This document shows, piece after piece, positions 8,636 to 17,930 of a stretch of 53,034 nt of DNA. The position numbers and the translations under genes are program-made. Each line of letters opens with the position of its first letter. Positions within the stretch are counted from its first letter, which is position 1. The notes beneath the pieces are model-generated. The model ran no database searches and was not told where the DNA came from. It was given only the letters and a program-made list of their open reading frames with translations. Origin of the DNA: Roseateles sp. (GTDB lineage Bacteria; Pseudomonadota; Gammaproteobacteria; Burkholderiales; Burkholderiaceae_C); the NCBI GenBank assembly GCA_019234295.1, contig JAFALK010000024.1:1-53034 (forward strand). The letters are read 5' to 3'.

Positions 8636-9574
8636 ATGGACCGTCTGCACAGCTTGCAGGTTTTCTGCCGCGTCATCGACCAGCAGGGCTTCGCGGCGGC
8701 CGCGCGCGACCTGGGGCTTTCGCCGTCGATCGTGACGCGGCTGATCAACGATCTCGAAGCGCATGTCGGCGCGCGGCTGATCAACCGCACCACGCGCCGC
8801 CTGGTCCTCACGGAGGCCGGCGAGGCCTACCTGGAGCAGGTAAGGCGCATCTTGGCCGATCTGGCCGATGCGGACGCCTCGGTGCGCTCCACCAGCCACT
8901 CCCTGAGCGGTCATCTGAGGGTACTGGCGCCTCCGGCGTTCGCCGCCCACCTGCTCGCGCCGCTCCTGATCGGCTTTCGGCGCCGCTACCCCAAGCTGAC
9001 GGTGAACCTTGCCTCGCGGGGCCCGGTCGAGTCGCTGGACGAGAGTTTCGACGTCAGCCTGATCACCGCGCGCGGTGCGCTGGAAGAGGGCGAGTTCGTG
9101 GCGCGGAGGCTGGCGTGTTCGCACATCGTGCTCTGCGCCTCACCGGGCTATCTGGCCCGCCATGGACGCCCGCATTCTCCGGTGGAGTTGCACGAGCATG
9201 AGGTGATGAGCAGCCCATTGGCGGAGGAAATGAGGCTGCTGCCAGATCGCGGCTCGCCGCCGGGCCGGCAGGCCTTCCAGTTCAAGCCGCTGAATCCACC
9301 CTTGTGCACCGCGAACATGGACGTGGCGCTGTCCGCTGCCGAGTCGGGTCTTTGCATCGCCTCGCTGCCGAGCTACGCTGTCGCGCAGGGTATCGCCGAG
9401 CGCAGGTTGGAACGCGTGCTGCCGGGCTGGCATCTGTTCGAGATTGCGGTGTTCGCCGCCATCCCTTCGCGCAAATACGTGCCGGCCAAGACCCGCGCCT
9501 TCCTGGATTACCTGTTCGAGGTCTTCCCCGACGATGACAGCGACCCCTGGCTCAGCGGCCGGGCAAGCCGTTGA
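8636..9574 (+). CDS. LysR-family transcriptional regulator, probable regulator of the efflux operon
   Basis: The 312-residue protein has an N-terminal winged helix-turn-helix (DRLHSLQVFCRVIDQQGFAAAARDLGLSPSIVTRLINDLE, residues 2-42, in the usual LTTR pattern) and the linker helix. A periplasmic-binding-like effector domain (about 90-300) follows, with SGHLRVLAPPAFAAHLLAPLL and CTANMDVALSAAESGLCIASLPSYA. It resembles the DhcR/AaeR-like branch that controls aromatic-acid efflux pumps. I chose ATG 8636 because the HTH normally begins within five residues of the start; an earlier in-frame ATG at 8561 would add 25 unconserved residues. It lies only 11 bp before the pump genes on the same strand, so regulator and pump are probably one operon, unlike E. 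coli aaeR, which is divergent. Confidence 0.88.
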   Translation: MDRLHSLQVFCRVIDQQGFAAAARDLGLSPSIVTRLINDLEAHVGARLINRTTRRLVLTEAGEAYLEQVRRILADLADADASVRSTSHSLSGHLRVLAPPAFAAHLLAPLLIGFRRRYPKLTVNLASRGPVESLDESFDVSLITARGALEEGEFVARRLACSHIVLCASPGYLARHGRPHSPVELHEHEVMSSPLAEEMRLLPDRGSPPGRQAFQFKPLNPPLCTANMDVALSAAESGLCIASLPSYAVAQGIAERRLERVLPGWHLFEIAVFAAIPSRKYVPAKTRAFLDYLFEVFPDDDSDPWLSGRASR

Positions 9575-9585
9575 GGAGCGCCGTG

Positions 9586-11757
9586 ATGCAAGAGTCCGCT
9601 GCCAGCGTCCCTGCCGCGCGGATCGAGCACTGGCTCGACCGGCTGCAGGCGCACCTGCCCACCGCGCGCGAATGGCTGCTCTCGGCCAAGACCTTTGCCG
9701 CCGCCATGCTGGCCTTCTATCTGGCGCTCGCCGCAGGCCTGCCGCGTCCTTACTGGGCCCTGGCCACGGTCTACGTCGTCTCCAACCCACTGACGGGCGC
9801 CACGCGTTCCAAAGGGGTCTACCGCGTGCTGGGTACCTTGATCGGCGCCAGTGCGGCCGTGCTGGTGCTGCCGCTGCTGGTGGACACGCCGGTGCTGCTG
9901 AGCCTGTTTCTCTCCGTCTGGACGGGCACGCTGCTCTATCTGTCCTTCCTGGATCGGCAGCCCAGCAGTTACGTCTACCTGCTGGCGGCCTATTCGCTGC
10001 CGATGATCGCCTTGCCGATGGTGCAGTCGCCCGACGGGGTGTTCAACTTCGCGGTCGCGCGCAGTGAGGAGATCCTGCTGGGCATCGTGTGTGCGGCCCT
10101 CGTGTCCTCCCTGGTGCTGCCGGGCCGGGCGGCGCCCGTGCTGGAAGCGCGCTTCCACGCCTGGCTGAACGACGCCGCGCTCTGGGCCACAGGCCTGCTG
10201 CGCAGCGAGTCCGCCGGTCGGCCGCGCGACGCCGCCAGTCTCGTCAGCAGCCACCGGCTTGCCGCGGACGTGCTGGCACTGGACCAGTTCATCAGCCACC
10301 TTCGCTACGACGCCGACAGCCAGGACCTTGTGCGCATTTCGCGCGAACTGCGCATGCGCCTGGGACTGTTGCTTCCTACGCTCTCGTCCCTCAGTTCGGC
10401 TGTACAGGCGCTGCGCGGCTCGGCTGGCGGCATGTCCGCGGCCTTGAGCGAGAGGATGGATGAGATCGCCGACTGGGTGGCTGCGCCGCCCTCGAGCGAG
10501 GTCGATGCCAGAGGCCTGCATCTGCAGCAGCGGTTACGCGCACTGGCCGAGACCTGTCGCGACGAGCCAGGCCGCACCGATTGGGATGACCTGCTTCGCC
10601 GCCACGTGCTGAAACGCCTTGAGGGCCTGGTCCAGCTCTGGCGCGATGGCCGTGCGCTGCAGCTGATGATGGCGCAGGGCCGTCTCACGCCCGGCTGGAC
10701 GCCAGCCTACGAACGCTGGACCTTCAGCCCAGCCGAGCGCCATCACGACCACGGCATGCAGCTGTTCTCGGCCGCGTCGGCCTGCACCGTCACCTTCTTG
10801 GCCTGTCTGATCTGGATCTTCAGCGGCTGGAGCGACGGCGTGGGCGCCGTCATCATGTGCGCGGTGACCTCCTGCTTCTTCGCGGCCCAGGACGAGCCGG
10901 CGAGGGCGCAGCTGAGCTTCTTCTACGCCAATGCCCTGTGCCTGCTGATCGGCCTACTGCTGCTCTTCCTGATCCTGCCGGCCGCGCGCGAGTTCCAGAC
11001 CCTTGTGCTCGGGCTCGCTCCCTTCTTCCTGGTCCTCGGAACTTTGATGACCCGGCCCAACTTCGCGGTCATGGCGCTGGGACTGACCGTCTCGCTGGCG
11101 TCCAGCCTGGGATTGAGCGAAGCCTACAGCGCTGACTTCGGCGTCTTCGTCAACAGCACCCTAGCCAGTGTCGCGGGCAGTCTGCTGGCCCTGCTGTGGA
11201 CGCTGCTGACGCGCCCCTTCGGCGCGAGCCTGAGCCTGCATCGCCTGCTGCGCTCGACCTGGACCGACCTGGCCCACACGGCCGCGGGCCGTCACCGTGG
11301 CGACTTGGGCCGGCTGCGTGCCCGCATGATCGACCGCCTGGCCCAGCTGATGCCACGCCTGGCCGCGGCCACCGGTCGGCAAGGCACCGACGGCTTGTCC
11401 GAACTGCGCGTGGGACTCAGCGCCGCACTGTTGCAGCGCGAGCAATTGCAGTTGCCTGCCCAGGCGGCGCGTGAGGTGCAGGCCGTGCTCGACGCGCTTG
11501 AGCTGCACTACCGGCGCCGCCAGCGACTACCGATGGCTCAAGAGCTGCAGCCTTCCAGGCAGTTGCACCGTCGGCTGGATCACGCCGTCGCGACGATTGG
11601 CCCCTTGGCCATCGCTGCCGTTGCCGAAGGCGACGAGGCGGCGTTCGCCCGGCGGGTCGATGCGCATGAGGTCTTGCACGCACTGGCCGAACTGCGCCTG
11701 AGTCTCGGCTCCACGCGAGCCGAAGCCCTCCAACCCGATCAAGGAGCACTCGCATGA
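9586..11757 (+). CDS. FUSC-family (AaeB/FusB-like) inner-membrane efflux protein
   Basis: The 723-residue inner-membrane protein has the two-half architecture of aromatic carboxylic acid and fusaric acid exporters. A cluster of about six membrane helices spans residues 35-190 (AKTFAAAMLAFYLALAAGLPRPYWALATVYVVSNPL, in pieces). A soluble helical domain (about 190-385) follows, then a second helix cluster (about 395-545, with CTVTFLACLIWIFSGWSDG) and a cytoplasmic C-terminal helical domain. The PYWALATVYV signature is typical of FUSC. It probably moves hydroxylated aromatic acids or similar amphipathic anions; the substrate is inference. ATG 9586 is preceded by GAGG; a GTG at 9583 and TTG at 9571 are alternatives. 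It overlaps the next gene by ATGA. Confidence 0.88.
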   Translation: MQESAASVPAARIEHWLDRLQAHLPTAREWLLSAKTFAAAMLAFYLALAAGLPRPYWALATVYVVSNPLTGATRSKGVYRVLGTLIGASAAVLVLPLLVDTPVLLSLFLSVWTGTLLYLSFLDRQPSSYVYLLAAYSLPMIALPMVQSPDGVFNFAVARSEEILLGIVCAALVSSLVLPGRAAPVLEARFHAWLNDAALWATGLLRSESAGRPRDAASLVSSHRLAADVLALDQFISHLRYDADSQDLVRISRELRMRLGLLLPTLSSLSSAVQALRGSAGGMSAALSERMDEIADWVAAPPSSEVDARGLHLQQRLRALAETCRDEPGRTDWDDLLRRHVLKRLEGLVQLWRDGRALQLMMAQGRLTPGWTPAYERWTFSPAERHHDHGMQLFSAASACTVTFLACLIWIFSGWSDGVGAVIMCAVTSCFFAAQDEPARAQLSFFYANALCLLIGLLLLFLILPAAREFQTLVLGLAPFFLVLGTLMTRPNFAVMALGLTVSLASSLGLSEAYSADFGVFVNSTLASVAGSLLALLWTLLTRPFGASLSLHRLLRSTWTDLAHTAAGRHRGDLGRLRARMIDRLAQLMPRLAAATGRQGTDGLSELRVGLSAALLQREQLQLPAQAAREVQAVLDALELHYRRRQRLPMAQELQPSRQLHRRLDHAVATIGPLAIAAVAEGDEAAFARRVDAHEVLHALAELRLSLGSTRAEALQPDQGALA

Positions 11758-11963
11758 TCGGCGACCTCGTCTTCTACGGTGTCTACGTGCCGGCCATGGC
11801 GTTGCCGCTGCTGCTGGCCTATCTCGCGCTCATTCCCGCGCGCTGGCTGCTGAGCCGGGCGGGCGTCTACCGCTGGGTCTGGCATCGCTCGCTCTTCAAT
11901 GTCTCGCTGTATCTGATCGTGCTGTACGGCATGGTTCTCTGGACCACAGGATGGTTGCAATGA
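11754..11963 (+). CDS. DUF1656 (AaeX-like) small membrane protein
   Basis: A 69-residue protein with two predicted membrane helices (about 4-28 and 44-65) and the DUF1656 features GDLVFYGVYVPAMALPLLLAY and the RHSLFNVSLYLIVLYGM stretch. AaeX-type proteins are always encoded with FUSC exporters; their exact role is unknown, probably assembly or stabilisation of the pump. Start and stop both overlap the neighbours as ATGA (11754-11757 and 11960-11963), so translation of the three genes is coupled. Confidence 0.85.
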   Translation: MIGDLVFYGVYVPAMALPLLLAYLALIPARWLLSRAGVYRWVWHRSLFNVSLYLIVLYGMVLWTTGWLQ

Positions 11964-12973
11964 AATCCAATCCCTCTGCCTCTTCATCCCGCGCATGGGC
12001 GCCGCTGGCGCGCAAGGCGCTGCCGATTGCCCTGACGGCGGGGCTCGCCGTGCTCGCGTTGCTGGCGGGCCGCCGGGTCTGGGCGCACTACTCTGACTCG
12101 CCCTGGACGCGCGACGCGCACATCCGCTCCAGCGTGCAGCAGATCGCGCCGGACGTCTCGGGCCTGCTGACCCAGGTCTGGGTGCACGACAACCAGCGCG
12201 TGGCTCGCGGCGATACGCTGTTTCAGGTCGACCCAGCGCGCTACGAACTCGCCCTGGGGCAGGCGCGCGCGACGCTGGCGCAGGCACGTGCCGCCCAGGG
12301 GCAGGCGCGGGCGGCGCTGGCCAACCAGCGCGTGCAGTTGGCGCAGGCCCGACGCGAGTCCGAGCGCAATCACGGCCTGGCCGATCTCGTGGCGCGTGAA
12401 AGCATTGAGCAGGGCGAGCTCAAGGTCCGTCAGGGCGAGGCCACGCTGGCGTTGGCCCAGGCCCAGCTGGCCGCGGCCGGCGCTGCGCAGGCTGCTGCGG
12501 AAGTGGCCGTGCAGTCCGCCGAACTCAATCTGGCCCGCACCGTCGTGCGCAGCCCGGTGGATGGCTATCTAAACGACAGCGCCCCGCACGCGGGCGACTA
12601 CGTCAGCGCCGGCCGGCCGGTGCTCTCCCTGGTGGATGCCGGCACCGTCTATGCCGATGGCTACTTCGAGGAAACCAAGCTTGACAAGATCCGGCCGGGC
12701 CAGGCGGTGCGCTTGCAGATCATGGGACAGCATCAGAGCCTGCACGGCCATGTGCAGAGCCTGGCCGCCGGCATCGAGGACCGCGACCGCAGCAGCGGCA
12801 GCAATCTGCTGCCCAACGTGAATCCGAGCTTCAACTGGGTGCGCCTGGCTCAGCGCATCCCGGTGCGCATCGCCATCGACGACTGGCCCGCCGGTCAGCG
12901 GCCGATCGTCGGGCGCACCGTCACAGTGTCGGTCGTCGAAGATGCGCAGCAAGCCAAGGGCGGTCAGCCATGA
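11960..12973 (+). CDS. HlyD/AaeA-type periplasmic adaptor (membrane fusion protein)
   Basis: A 337-residue adaptor linking the inner-membrane exporter to the outer-membrane channel. It has a single N-terminal anchor (about 15-38, with KALPIALTAGLAVLALLAG). The first lipoyl half-motif (APDVSGLLTQVWVHDNQRV) follows, then a long Ala/Gln-rich coiled-coil hairpin (about 95-190, with many AQAR repeats). The second lipoyl half (LARTVVRSPVDGYLND) and the beta-barrel domain (YADGYFEETKLDKIRPGQ) close the fold. ATG 11960 overlaps the previous stop; an ATG at 11951 would add three residues. The reading frame joins the NodT gene by ATGA. Confidence 0.9.
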   Translation: MKSNPSASSSRAWAPLARKALPIALTAGLAVLALLAGRRVWAHYSDSPWTRDAHIRSSVQQIAPDVSGLLTQVWVHDNQRVARGDTLFQVDPARYELALGQARATLAQARAAQGQARAALANQRVQLAQARRESERNHGLADLVARESIEQGELKVRQGEATLALAQAQLAAAGAAQAAAEVAVQSAELNLARTVVRSPVDGYLNDSAPHAGDYVSAGRPVLSLVDAGTVYADGYFEETKLDKIRPGQAVRLQIMGQHQSLHGHVQSLAAGIEDRDRSSGSNLLPNVNPSFNWVRLAQRIPVRIAIDDWPAGQRPIVGRTVTVSVVEDAQQAKGGQP

Positions 12974-14403
12974 AGCCAAGCTCCATCCTGCGCAGCCTTG
13001 CGCTTGCAGCTGCGCTGGGCCTGGCCGCGTGCACGACGGTCGGTCCGAACTACACCGTACCCAACAACGCCGCTGCGCGTCGTCCTGCGGCGCAAGCCGG
13101 CTTTGTCGAAGCGCAAGGCAAGGCCATCAGCCTCGACCCGCTGCCTACGCAGTGGTGGCGGCTTTACCGTAGCGCTGAGCTCGACGCCCTGGTCGAGCAG
13201 GCGATAGCGGCCAACACATCGCTGCGCGCGGCCGACGCGCATCTGCGCAGCGCGGCGGCGTGGGTGGCGCGCGTCGATGCTGAACACGATCCGCATGTCG
13301 GTGCAGTAGTGGCCGTCAAACGCGCGCGTGAATCCGGCGAGGCCTTCTTGCTGCCCGAACGGCTGCCCGTAGTGAACGAAGGCGAGCTGGCTGTGCAGGC
13401 GTCCTATCAGCTCGATCTATGGGGCCAGCTCAAGCGCGGCGAAGAGGCCGCCGAGGCCAATCTGCAGGCCGTCGAGGCCGCGCAGGACGTGGCCCGCGTC
13501 AGCGTGGTCGCGCAGACGGTGCAGGCGTATGTGCAGATCTGCCATGCACAAGCGCAGAAACTTGTGGCGGCCCACGCGCTGGACTTGCAGGAGCGCAGCC
13601 TGGCCCTGGCCGAACGCATGCTGGAGGTCGGCCGCGGCAGCAGCAGCGAGGTGTTGCGCAGCCAGGGTCTGGTGCAGGCCCAGCGCGCTTCGCTACCGCG
13701 TTTCGATGCCGAGCGTGACGCGGCCTTTTATCGCCTGGCCTATCTTCTGGGCCGCCTGCCGCAGGATCTGCCTGCGTCGGCCGTGGCCTGCGCAACACCG
13801 CTGCAGCTCGTCCAAGCTGTGCCCGTGGGCGACGGCACGGCCCTGCTCAAGCGCCGCCCCGATGTGCGCCAGGCCGAGCGCCAGTTGGCTGCGGCCAGCG
13901 CGCGCATCGGCGTTGCCACGGCCGAGCTCTATCCCGACATCCGGCTGGGCGCCTCGCTGGGCCTGGTCGGCATCGCCGAGCACCTGGGCCGGCCGGCCAC
14001 GCAGAGCTTCGGCTTCGGCTCACTGCTGAGCTGGCACATTCCCGATGCAGGCGCCAAGGCTCGGGTGAAGATGGCCGAGGCTGACGCTCAGGCGGCTCTG
14101 GCTCAGTTCGACGGGGTGGTGCTGCAGGCCATGTCCGAGACGGAGACCGCGCTGAGCCGCTATCGCCACGACCTCGAACGTCAGGCCTCGTTGCACGAAG
14201 CGCGCGATCAGGCCGCGGCTCTTGCGGACCAACAAAAGCGCTTTGTCGAAGCGGGGCGGCATCCCTATGCCAGTAGCCTCGATGCGCAGCGCACTCTGGC
14301 CAATGCCGAGGCCACCCTGGCTAGCAACGACGAGCAACTGGCGCTGGACCAGGTGCGGCTCTTCCTGGCCTTGGGCGGTGGTTGGGAGACTGGCGAACCC
14401 TGA
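12970..14403 (+). CDS. NodT-family outer-membrane efflux lipoprotein
   Basis: A 477-residue TolC-like channel of the OprM/NodT type. A lipoprotein signal peptide ends in LAAC (Cys21), followed by TTVGPNYTVP, the usual NodT opening. Two outer-membrane-efflux repeats follow (about 60-250 and 270-470). QWWRLYRSAELDALVEQAIAANTSLRAA marks the first, and LLKRRPDVRQAERQLAAASARIGVATAELYPDI marks the second. It completes a full envelope-spanning pump with the three preceding genes. In many organisms the FUSC/HlyD pair borrows TolC from elsewhere, so the dedicated outer-membrane partner is notable. The gene ends 27 bp before the convergent response regulator, with no clear terminator between. Confidence 0.93.
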   Translation: MKPSSILRSLALAAALGLAACTTVGPNYTVPNNAAARRPAAQAGFVEAQGKAISLDPLPTQWWRLYRSAELDALVEQAIAANTSLRAADAHLRSAAAWVARVDAEHDPHVGAVVAVKRARESGEAFLLPERLPVVNEGELAVQASYQLDLWGQLKRGEEAAEANLQAVEAAQDVARVSVVAQTVQAYVQICHAQAQKLVAAHALDLQERSLALAERMLEVGRGSSSEVLRSQGLVQAQRASLPRFDAERDAAFYRLAYLLGRLPQDLPASAVACATPLQLVQAVPVGDGTALLKRRPDVRQAERQLAAASARIGVATAELYPDIRLGASLGLVGIAEHLGRPATQSFGFGSLLSWHIPDAGAKARVKMAEADAQAALAQFDGVVLQAMSETETALSRYRHDLERQASLHEARDQAAALADQQKRFVEAGRHPYASSLDAQRTLANAEATLASNDEQLALDQVRLFLALGGGWETGEP

Positions 14404-14430
14404 CGGACGCGAGCGGCCTTCAGGGGAGAA

Positions 14431-15171
14431 TCAGACCGACCCCTGCTTGCTCGCCAGCACGGCGGCTTCCGCGCGGCTCGACACATTGAGCTTTTTGTAA
14501 ATGCTCTTGATGTGGTCGTTCACGGTGAACCACTTGATGCCCATGAGGTTGGCGATCTCCTTGATCGTGAAGCCCTTGCTGAGGTAGGTGAGTACCTCGT
14601 TCTCTCGTGGCGTCAGGCGTTCCCATTCGGGCGGCGGGTCCAGCACCACGCCGCCGCTGCGGCTCGGCGCGAATTGCGCACTCGAAGAGAGGCCGCCGAA
14701 GCCGGAGTGCAGCGGAATGGGGCCGCTGTCGCCCGTGGAGCCTGGGCGGAAATGCGAGAGCAGGCGCCGGGCAATCGCCGGCGAGAGCGGAGGCTGGCCG
14801 CGAACGATGCGCTGCAACTCCTCCACCAACACCTCGAAGCGGTCTTCCTTGAGCAGATACCCGTCAGCGCCGCATTGCAGGGCGGGAAACAAGTGGTCGT
14901 CATCTGAGTACAGCGTGGTGACGATTTTGGTGGCTGCCGTATTGGCCAGCTCGGCCAAAAATTCCATGCCGCTGCCGTCCGGCAGTTCCAGGTCGACGAG
15001 GACGAGCTTGAAGGCGTTCTCGGCCCCGTGCTCCGCCACCTGCCGGCGCGCTCCTTCCAGATCGCCGACCTCGGTGATCTGCATCTCGTCACTGAAACTT
15101 TCCCGCACCACGCGGCACAGAAAGCTACGGGCGACCGGGTTGTCTTCGACGATCAGGACATTGACGGCCAT
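14431..15171 (-). CDS. LuxR-type (NarL/FixJ) response regulator, orphan
   Basis: A 246-residue two-domain response regulator. The receiver domain has the acidic pair Glu9/Asp10, the phosphoacceptor Asp60 in LVLVDLELPDGSG and Lys108 in GYLLKED. A Gly/Ser/Pro-rich linker (about 145-180) joins it to a LuxR helix-turn-helix (about 182-240) with LTPRENEVLTYLSKGFTIKEIANLMGI and TVNDHIKSIYKKL. The usual Thr is replaced in HIK(S)IYKKL, as in many family members. No sensor kinase is adjacent, so partner and regulon are unknown. The start at 15171 is set by the receiver fold; the frame is open further upstream. It faces surE divergently across 222 bp. Confidence 0.88.
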   Translation of the reverse strand: MAVNVLIVEDNPVARSFLCRVVRESFSDEMQITEVGDLEGARRQVAEHGAENAFKLVLVDLELPDGSGMEFLAELANTAATKIVTTLYSDDDHLFPALQCGADGYLLKEDRFEVLVEELQRIVRGQPPLSPAIARRLLSHFRPGSTGDSGPIPLHSGFGGLSSSAQFAPSRSGGVVLDPPPEWERLTPRENEVLTYLSKGFTIKEIANLMGIKWFTVNDHIKSIYKKLNVSSRAEAAVLASKQGSV

Positions 15172-15381
15172 CGCGCTCCACTCCAGGAATTTCTCTTTCG
15201 ATACTAGCGCACAAGCTTTGCGGCTCCCATCGGCAGCACACCCAGCTTGGTGAAAGTGCCAAGTCTCAATCACCGCGCACTTGCTCTGGATCAGTGGACG
15301 TCGGCACGTCCGGCGGAATTGGTGATTGCCCCCGCATGCTGAATGGCTGAATTGTGCGCTGTCTCGACCGGATCGGCTGCC

Positions 15382-15387
15382 TACAAT
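15382..15387 (+). promoter_or_regulatory. -10 element of surE, leaderless geometry
   Basis: TACAAT lies six nt before the surE ATG at 15394. With the usual 6-8 nt between -10 and +1, transcription would begin at or next to the A of the start codon, and no Shine-Dalgarno is present. The -35 region is weak (CTGTCT, 15359-15364, 17-bp spacing). Confidence 0.5.
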
Positions 15388-15393
15388 GCCCGG

Positions 15394-16143
15394 ATGCTAA
15401 TCCTGATATCGAATGACGACGGGTACCTGGCCCCGGGCTTGGCGGCCCTGGTCAAGGCGTGCGAGGGCCTCGGTGAAATCGAGGTGATCGCGCCGGAGCA
15501 AAACGCCAGCGGCGCATCGAACTCCCTGACCTTGAGCAGGCCGCTGACCGTGCATCGAGGCGGGAACGGTTTTCGCTTCGTTAACGGTTCGCCCTCGGAC
15601 TCGGTCCACCTTGCACTGACCGGCGTGCTGGGGCGCAAGCCGGATCTGGTGCTCTCGGGTATCAACAACGGCGCCAATATGGGTGACGACACCATCTATT
15701 CCGGCACCGTGGCCGCGGCAACAGAGGGTTATCTCTTCGGCATCCCGTCCATTGCCTTCTCGCAGGTGGACAAGGGCTGGGGTGAACTGGATGCGGCCGC
15801 GGCCGCTGCACGCGCCGTCGTCGAGCAGGTGATCGCGGGCGGGCTTGCCCAGCCCTTCTTGCTCAACGTGAACATTCCCAACCGGGCCGATGCGCTGACG
15901 TTGCCGCGCCGTATCACGCGCCTGGGCCGCCGCCATGCGAGCCAGCCGGCCATTCGGCAGGAGAGCCCGCGGGGCGACATCATCTACTGGATTGGGCCGG
16001 CCGGCGACGCGCGCGAGGCCGGCGAGGGCACGGACTTCCATGCCACGACCCACGGCCAGATCTCGATCACGCCGCTGCAGATGGACTTGAGCGACCACGC
16101 AGGCATCGCCCCCTGGCAAACGCGGCTGGGCCTCGCTTCATGA
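15394..16143 (+). CDS. surE: 5'/3'-nucleotidase SurE (stationary-phase survival protein)
   Basis: Metal-dependent phosphatase acting on nucleoside 5'- and 3'-monophosphates; cytoplasmic. The 249-residue protein has the N-terminal ILISNDDG motif (Asp8, Asp9), the Ser/Asn ligand region [15 protein letters not shown] and [24 protein letters not shown], all diagnostic. Length matches E. coli SurE (253). I chose ATG 15394 because the family begins with M-(L/R)-I-L-I/L-S-N-D-D. It overlaps pcm by ATGA and heads the conserved surE-pcm-nlpD-rpoS cluster. Confidence 0.97.
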   Translation: MLILISNDDGYLAPGLAALVKACEGLGEIEVIAPEQNASGASNSLTLSRPLTVHRGGNGFRFVNGSPSDSVHLALTGVLGRKPDLVLSGINNGANMGDDTIYSGTVAAATEGYLFGIPSIAFSQVDKGWGELDAAAAAARAVVEQVIAGGLAQPFLLNVNIPNRADALTLPRRITRLGRRHASQPAIRQESPRGDIIYWIGPAGDAREAGEGTDFHATTHGQISITPLQMDLSDHAGIAPWQTRLGLAS

Positions 16144-16961
16144 GCGAGAAGTCCCGGCGCTTCCCGCTGCCGCTGGAGAAGGTTGGCAAGAGTCCGAACG
16201 CCCCGGCGCGCAGCGTGTTGATGCCCCAGCGCCATCTCCGCGAGGCGGCACTCGACGCCCAGCGCAGCGCGGCACCGGTCGGGCTGGGGCTGGACTCGGC
16301 GCAGGTGCGTGCCCGTATGGTGCAGCGGCTGCGGGCAGAGGGTCTGTCGGATGAGCGTGTGCTCGACGCCTTCGGTCACGTGCCTCGCCATGCCTTCGTG
16401 GACAGTGCGCTGGCCATCCAGGCCTACGAGGACACGGCCCTACCGATCGGCTTGGGCCAAACGATCTCCAAGCCTTCTGTTGTCGGCCGTATGCTGGCCT
16501 TGCTCATGCAGGCGCAGGGTGCGCGTGCGCGCGGGCATCTGGGCAAGGTGCTGGAAATCGGCACGGGCTGTGGATATCAGGCGGCACTTCTGGCGCAACT
16601 GGGTCAGGCGGTCGTGACGGTCGAGCGCCTGCGCCTGCTGTACGAGCGAGCCCTGAGCAATCTCGAGGCCATCGGCATGGCGACGCGCGCGCGCCTGGTG
16701 TTCGCAGACGGCATGCTCGGTCACGCGCCCGGCGCTCCCTACGACAGCATCGTTGCCGCGGCAGGCGGTGAAGACATCCCTTCGGCTTGGCTCGAACAGC
16801 TGGCGCCGGGCGGAAGGCTGGTGGCTCCGATGGCCGTGCCGGGTGCGAATACGCAGGTGCTGGTCGTGATCGATCACCAGAGCGTGGGAGGTGCGAGCCA
16901 CTTCATTCGCAGCGAACACGAGGGCGTTCTTTTCGTCCCTCTAAAATCCGGCGTCGTGTGA
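16140..16961 (+). CDS. pcm: Protein-L-isoaspartate O-methyltransferase
   Basis: Repairs isoaspartyl damage in aged proteins by SAM-dependent methylation of the alpha-carboxyl group. The 273-residue protein carries the substrate loop [19 protein letters not shown] and the SAM-binding motif [19 protein letters not shown]. The later motifs DGMLG and [15 protein letters not shown] are also present. Compared with the 208-residue E. coli enzyme it has about 55 extra N-terminal residues, Arg/Ala-rich and without recognised fold, as is common in Burkholderiales homologues. Translation is coupled to surE by ATGA. Confidence 0.95.
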   Translation: MSEKSRRFPLPLEKVGKSPNAPARSVLMPQRHLREAALDAQRSAAPVGLGLDSAQVRARMVQRLRAEGLSDERVLDAFGHVPRHAFVDSALAIQAYEDTALPIGLGQTISKPSVVGRMLALLMQAQGARARGHLGKVLEIGTGCGYQAALLAQLGQAVVTVERLRLLYERALSNLEAIGMATRARLVFADGMLGHAPGAPYDSIVAAAGGEDIPSAWLEQLAPGGRLVAPMAVPGANTQVLVVIDHQSVGGASHFIRSEHEGVLFVPLKSGVV

Positions 16962-17025
16962 GGTCGCTGGTGCCGCCTGCATGTCCTATGCGCCAGCTCC
17001 CGACAACAGACCAACAAAGCGACGC

Positions 17026-17901
17026 ATGAGCCCACCACGCCTTCTTCGAGTCATTGCTTCCGCCGCCGTGCTTTTGGCCACTGCGGCCTGCACGCATGTT
17101 TCCTTGCACCAGCCTGCGCCGGTCGAGCAACGCCAAGTCGGCAAGGTACCGGCCGCGGCATCGGCGCCGGCATCTGCGGCTTCCGCAGAGAGCAGCGCGG
17201 CTGCGGCCGAGGTCAAGCCGCAGCCTGGCTTCTACACGGTCAAGCCCGGCGACAGTCTGCTGCGCATCGCATTCGACAACGGGCAGAACTGGCGCGACAT
17301 TGTTCGCTGGAACAACATCGGCAACCCGGATCGCATCGAGGTGGGCCAGGTGCTTCGCGTGGTGCCTCCGACGGCGGATGCCGGCGCGGTGAGCACCAAG
17401 CCCGTCGCGATGGCGCGCAGCGATGCACCTCGGCCCCTGGATGTCAAACCCGATTCGCGGCCGGTTCCGTCGCCGGTGGCCTCGGCGCCTGCAGCGGCGA
17501 GTTCTCCCGCAGCATCCGCTCCGCGTGGCGATGATGAACTGCCCTGGAGCTGGCCGGCTGCCGGGCCGGTCATCGCAGGCTTTGACGATCCGCGCAACAA
17601 GGGCCTCGATTTGGGAGGCAAAGCCGGCGATCCTGTCTATGCCGCGGCAGATGGCCGAGTGGTCTATGTTGGCAATGACTTGCGTGGCTTCGGCAATCTG
17701 GTCATCATCAAGCACAACGACACGTACCTGAGTGCATACGCACATAACCAGACCTTGCTGGTCAAGGATCTGCAGGTCGTGCGCAAGGGGCAGAGGATTG
17801 CTGAGATGGGTTCCACCGACTCCGATCAAGTCAAGCTGCATTTCGAAGTGCGCAAGCAGGGCAAGCCGATTGATCCTGCGCGTGTGCTGCCGAATCGTTA
17901 G
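17026..17901 (+). CDS. nlpD: NlpD-type lipoprotein, LysM plus degenerate M23 peptidase domain
   Basis: Outer-membrane lipoprotein expected to activate an N-acetylmuramoyl-L-alanine amidase during cell separation. The 291-residue precursor has a lipobox ending at Cys22 (ATAAC) and a LysM domain (about 69-113, YTVKPGDSLLRIAFDNGQNW). A long Ala/Pro/Ser-rich linker (115-170) and an M23 fold (about 180-288) follow. Metal ligands are missing: the usual H-x(3)-D site reads NKGLDL, and the HxH site reads KLHFEVR with only the second His, as in E. coli NlpD and EnvC. That supports an activator rather than an enzyme. An in-frame ATG at 16981 would add 15 residues before the signal peptide and is less likely. 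It precedes rpoS by 29 bp. Confidence 0.92.
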   Translation: MSPPRLLRVIASAAVLLATAACTHVSLHQPAPVEQRQVGKVPAAASAPASAASAESSAAAAEVKPQPGFYTVKPGDSLLRIAFDNGQNWRDIVRWNNIGNPDRIEVGQVLRVVPPTADAGAVSTKPVAMARSDAPRPLDVKPDSRPVPSPVASAPAAASSPAASAPRGDDELPWSWPAAGPVIAGFDDPRNKGLDLGGKAGDPVYAAADGRVVYVGNDLRGFGNLVIIKHNDTYLSAYAHNQTLLVKDLQVVRKGQRIAEMGSTDSDQVKLHFEVRKQGKPIDPARVLPNR

Positions 17902-17930
17902 AACCTCGATGGGGACAGCTCGTTCAAGCC

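Noticed and set aside
17026..17901. NlpD as an active M23 endopeptidase
   Set aside because: Two metal-ligand positions are substituted (NKGLDL and KLHFEV), as in known amidase activators.
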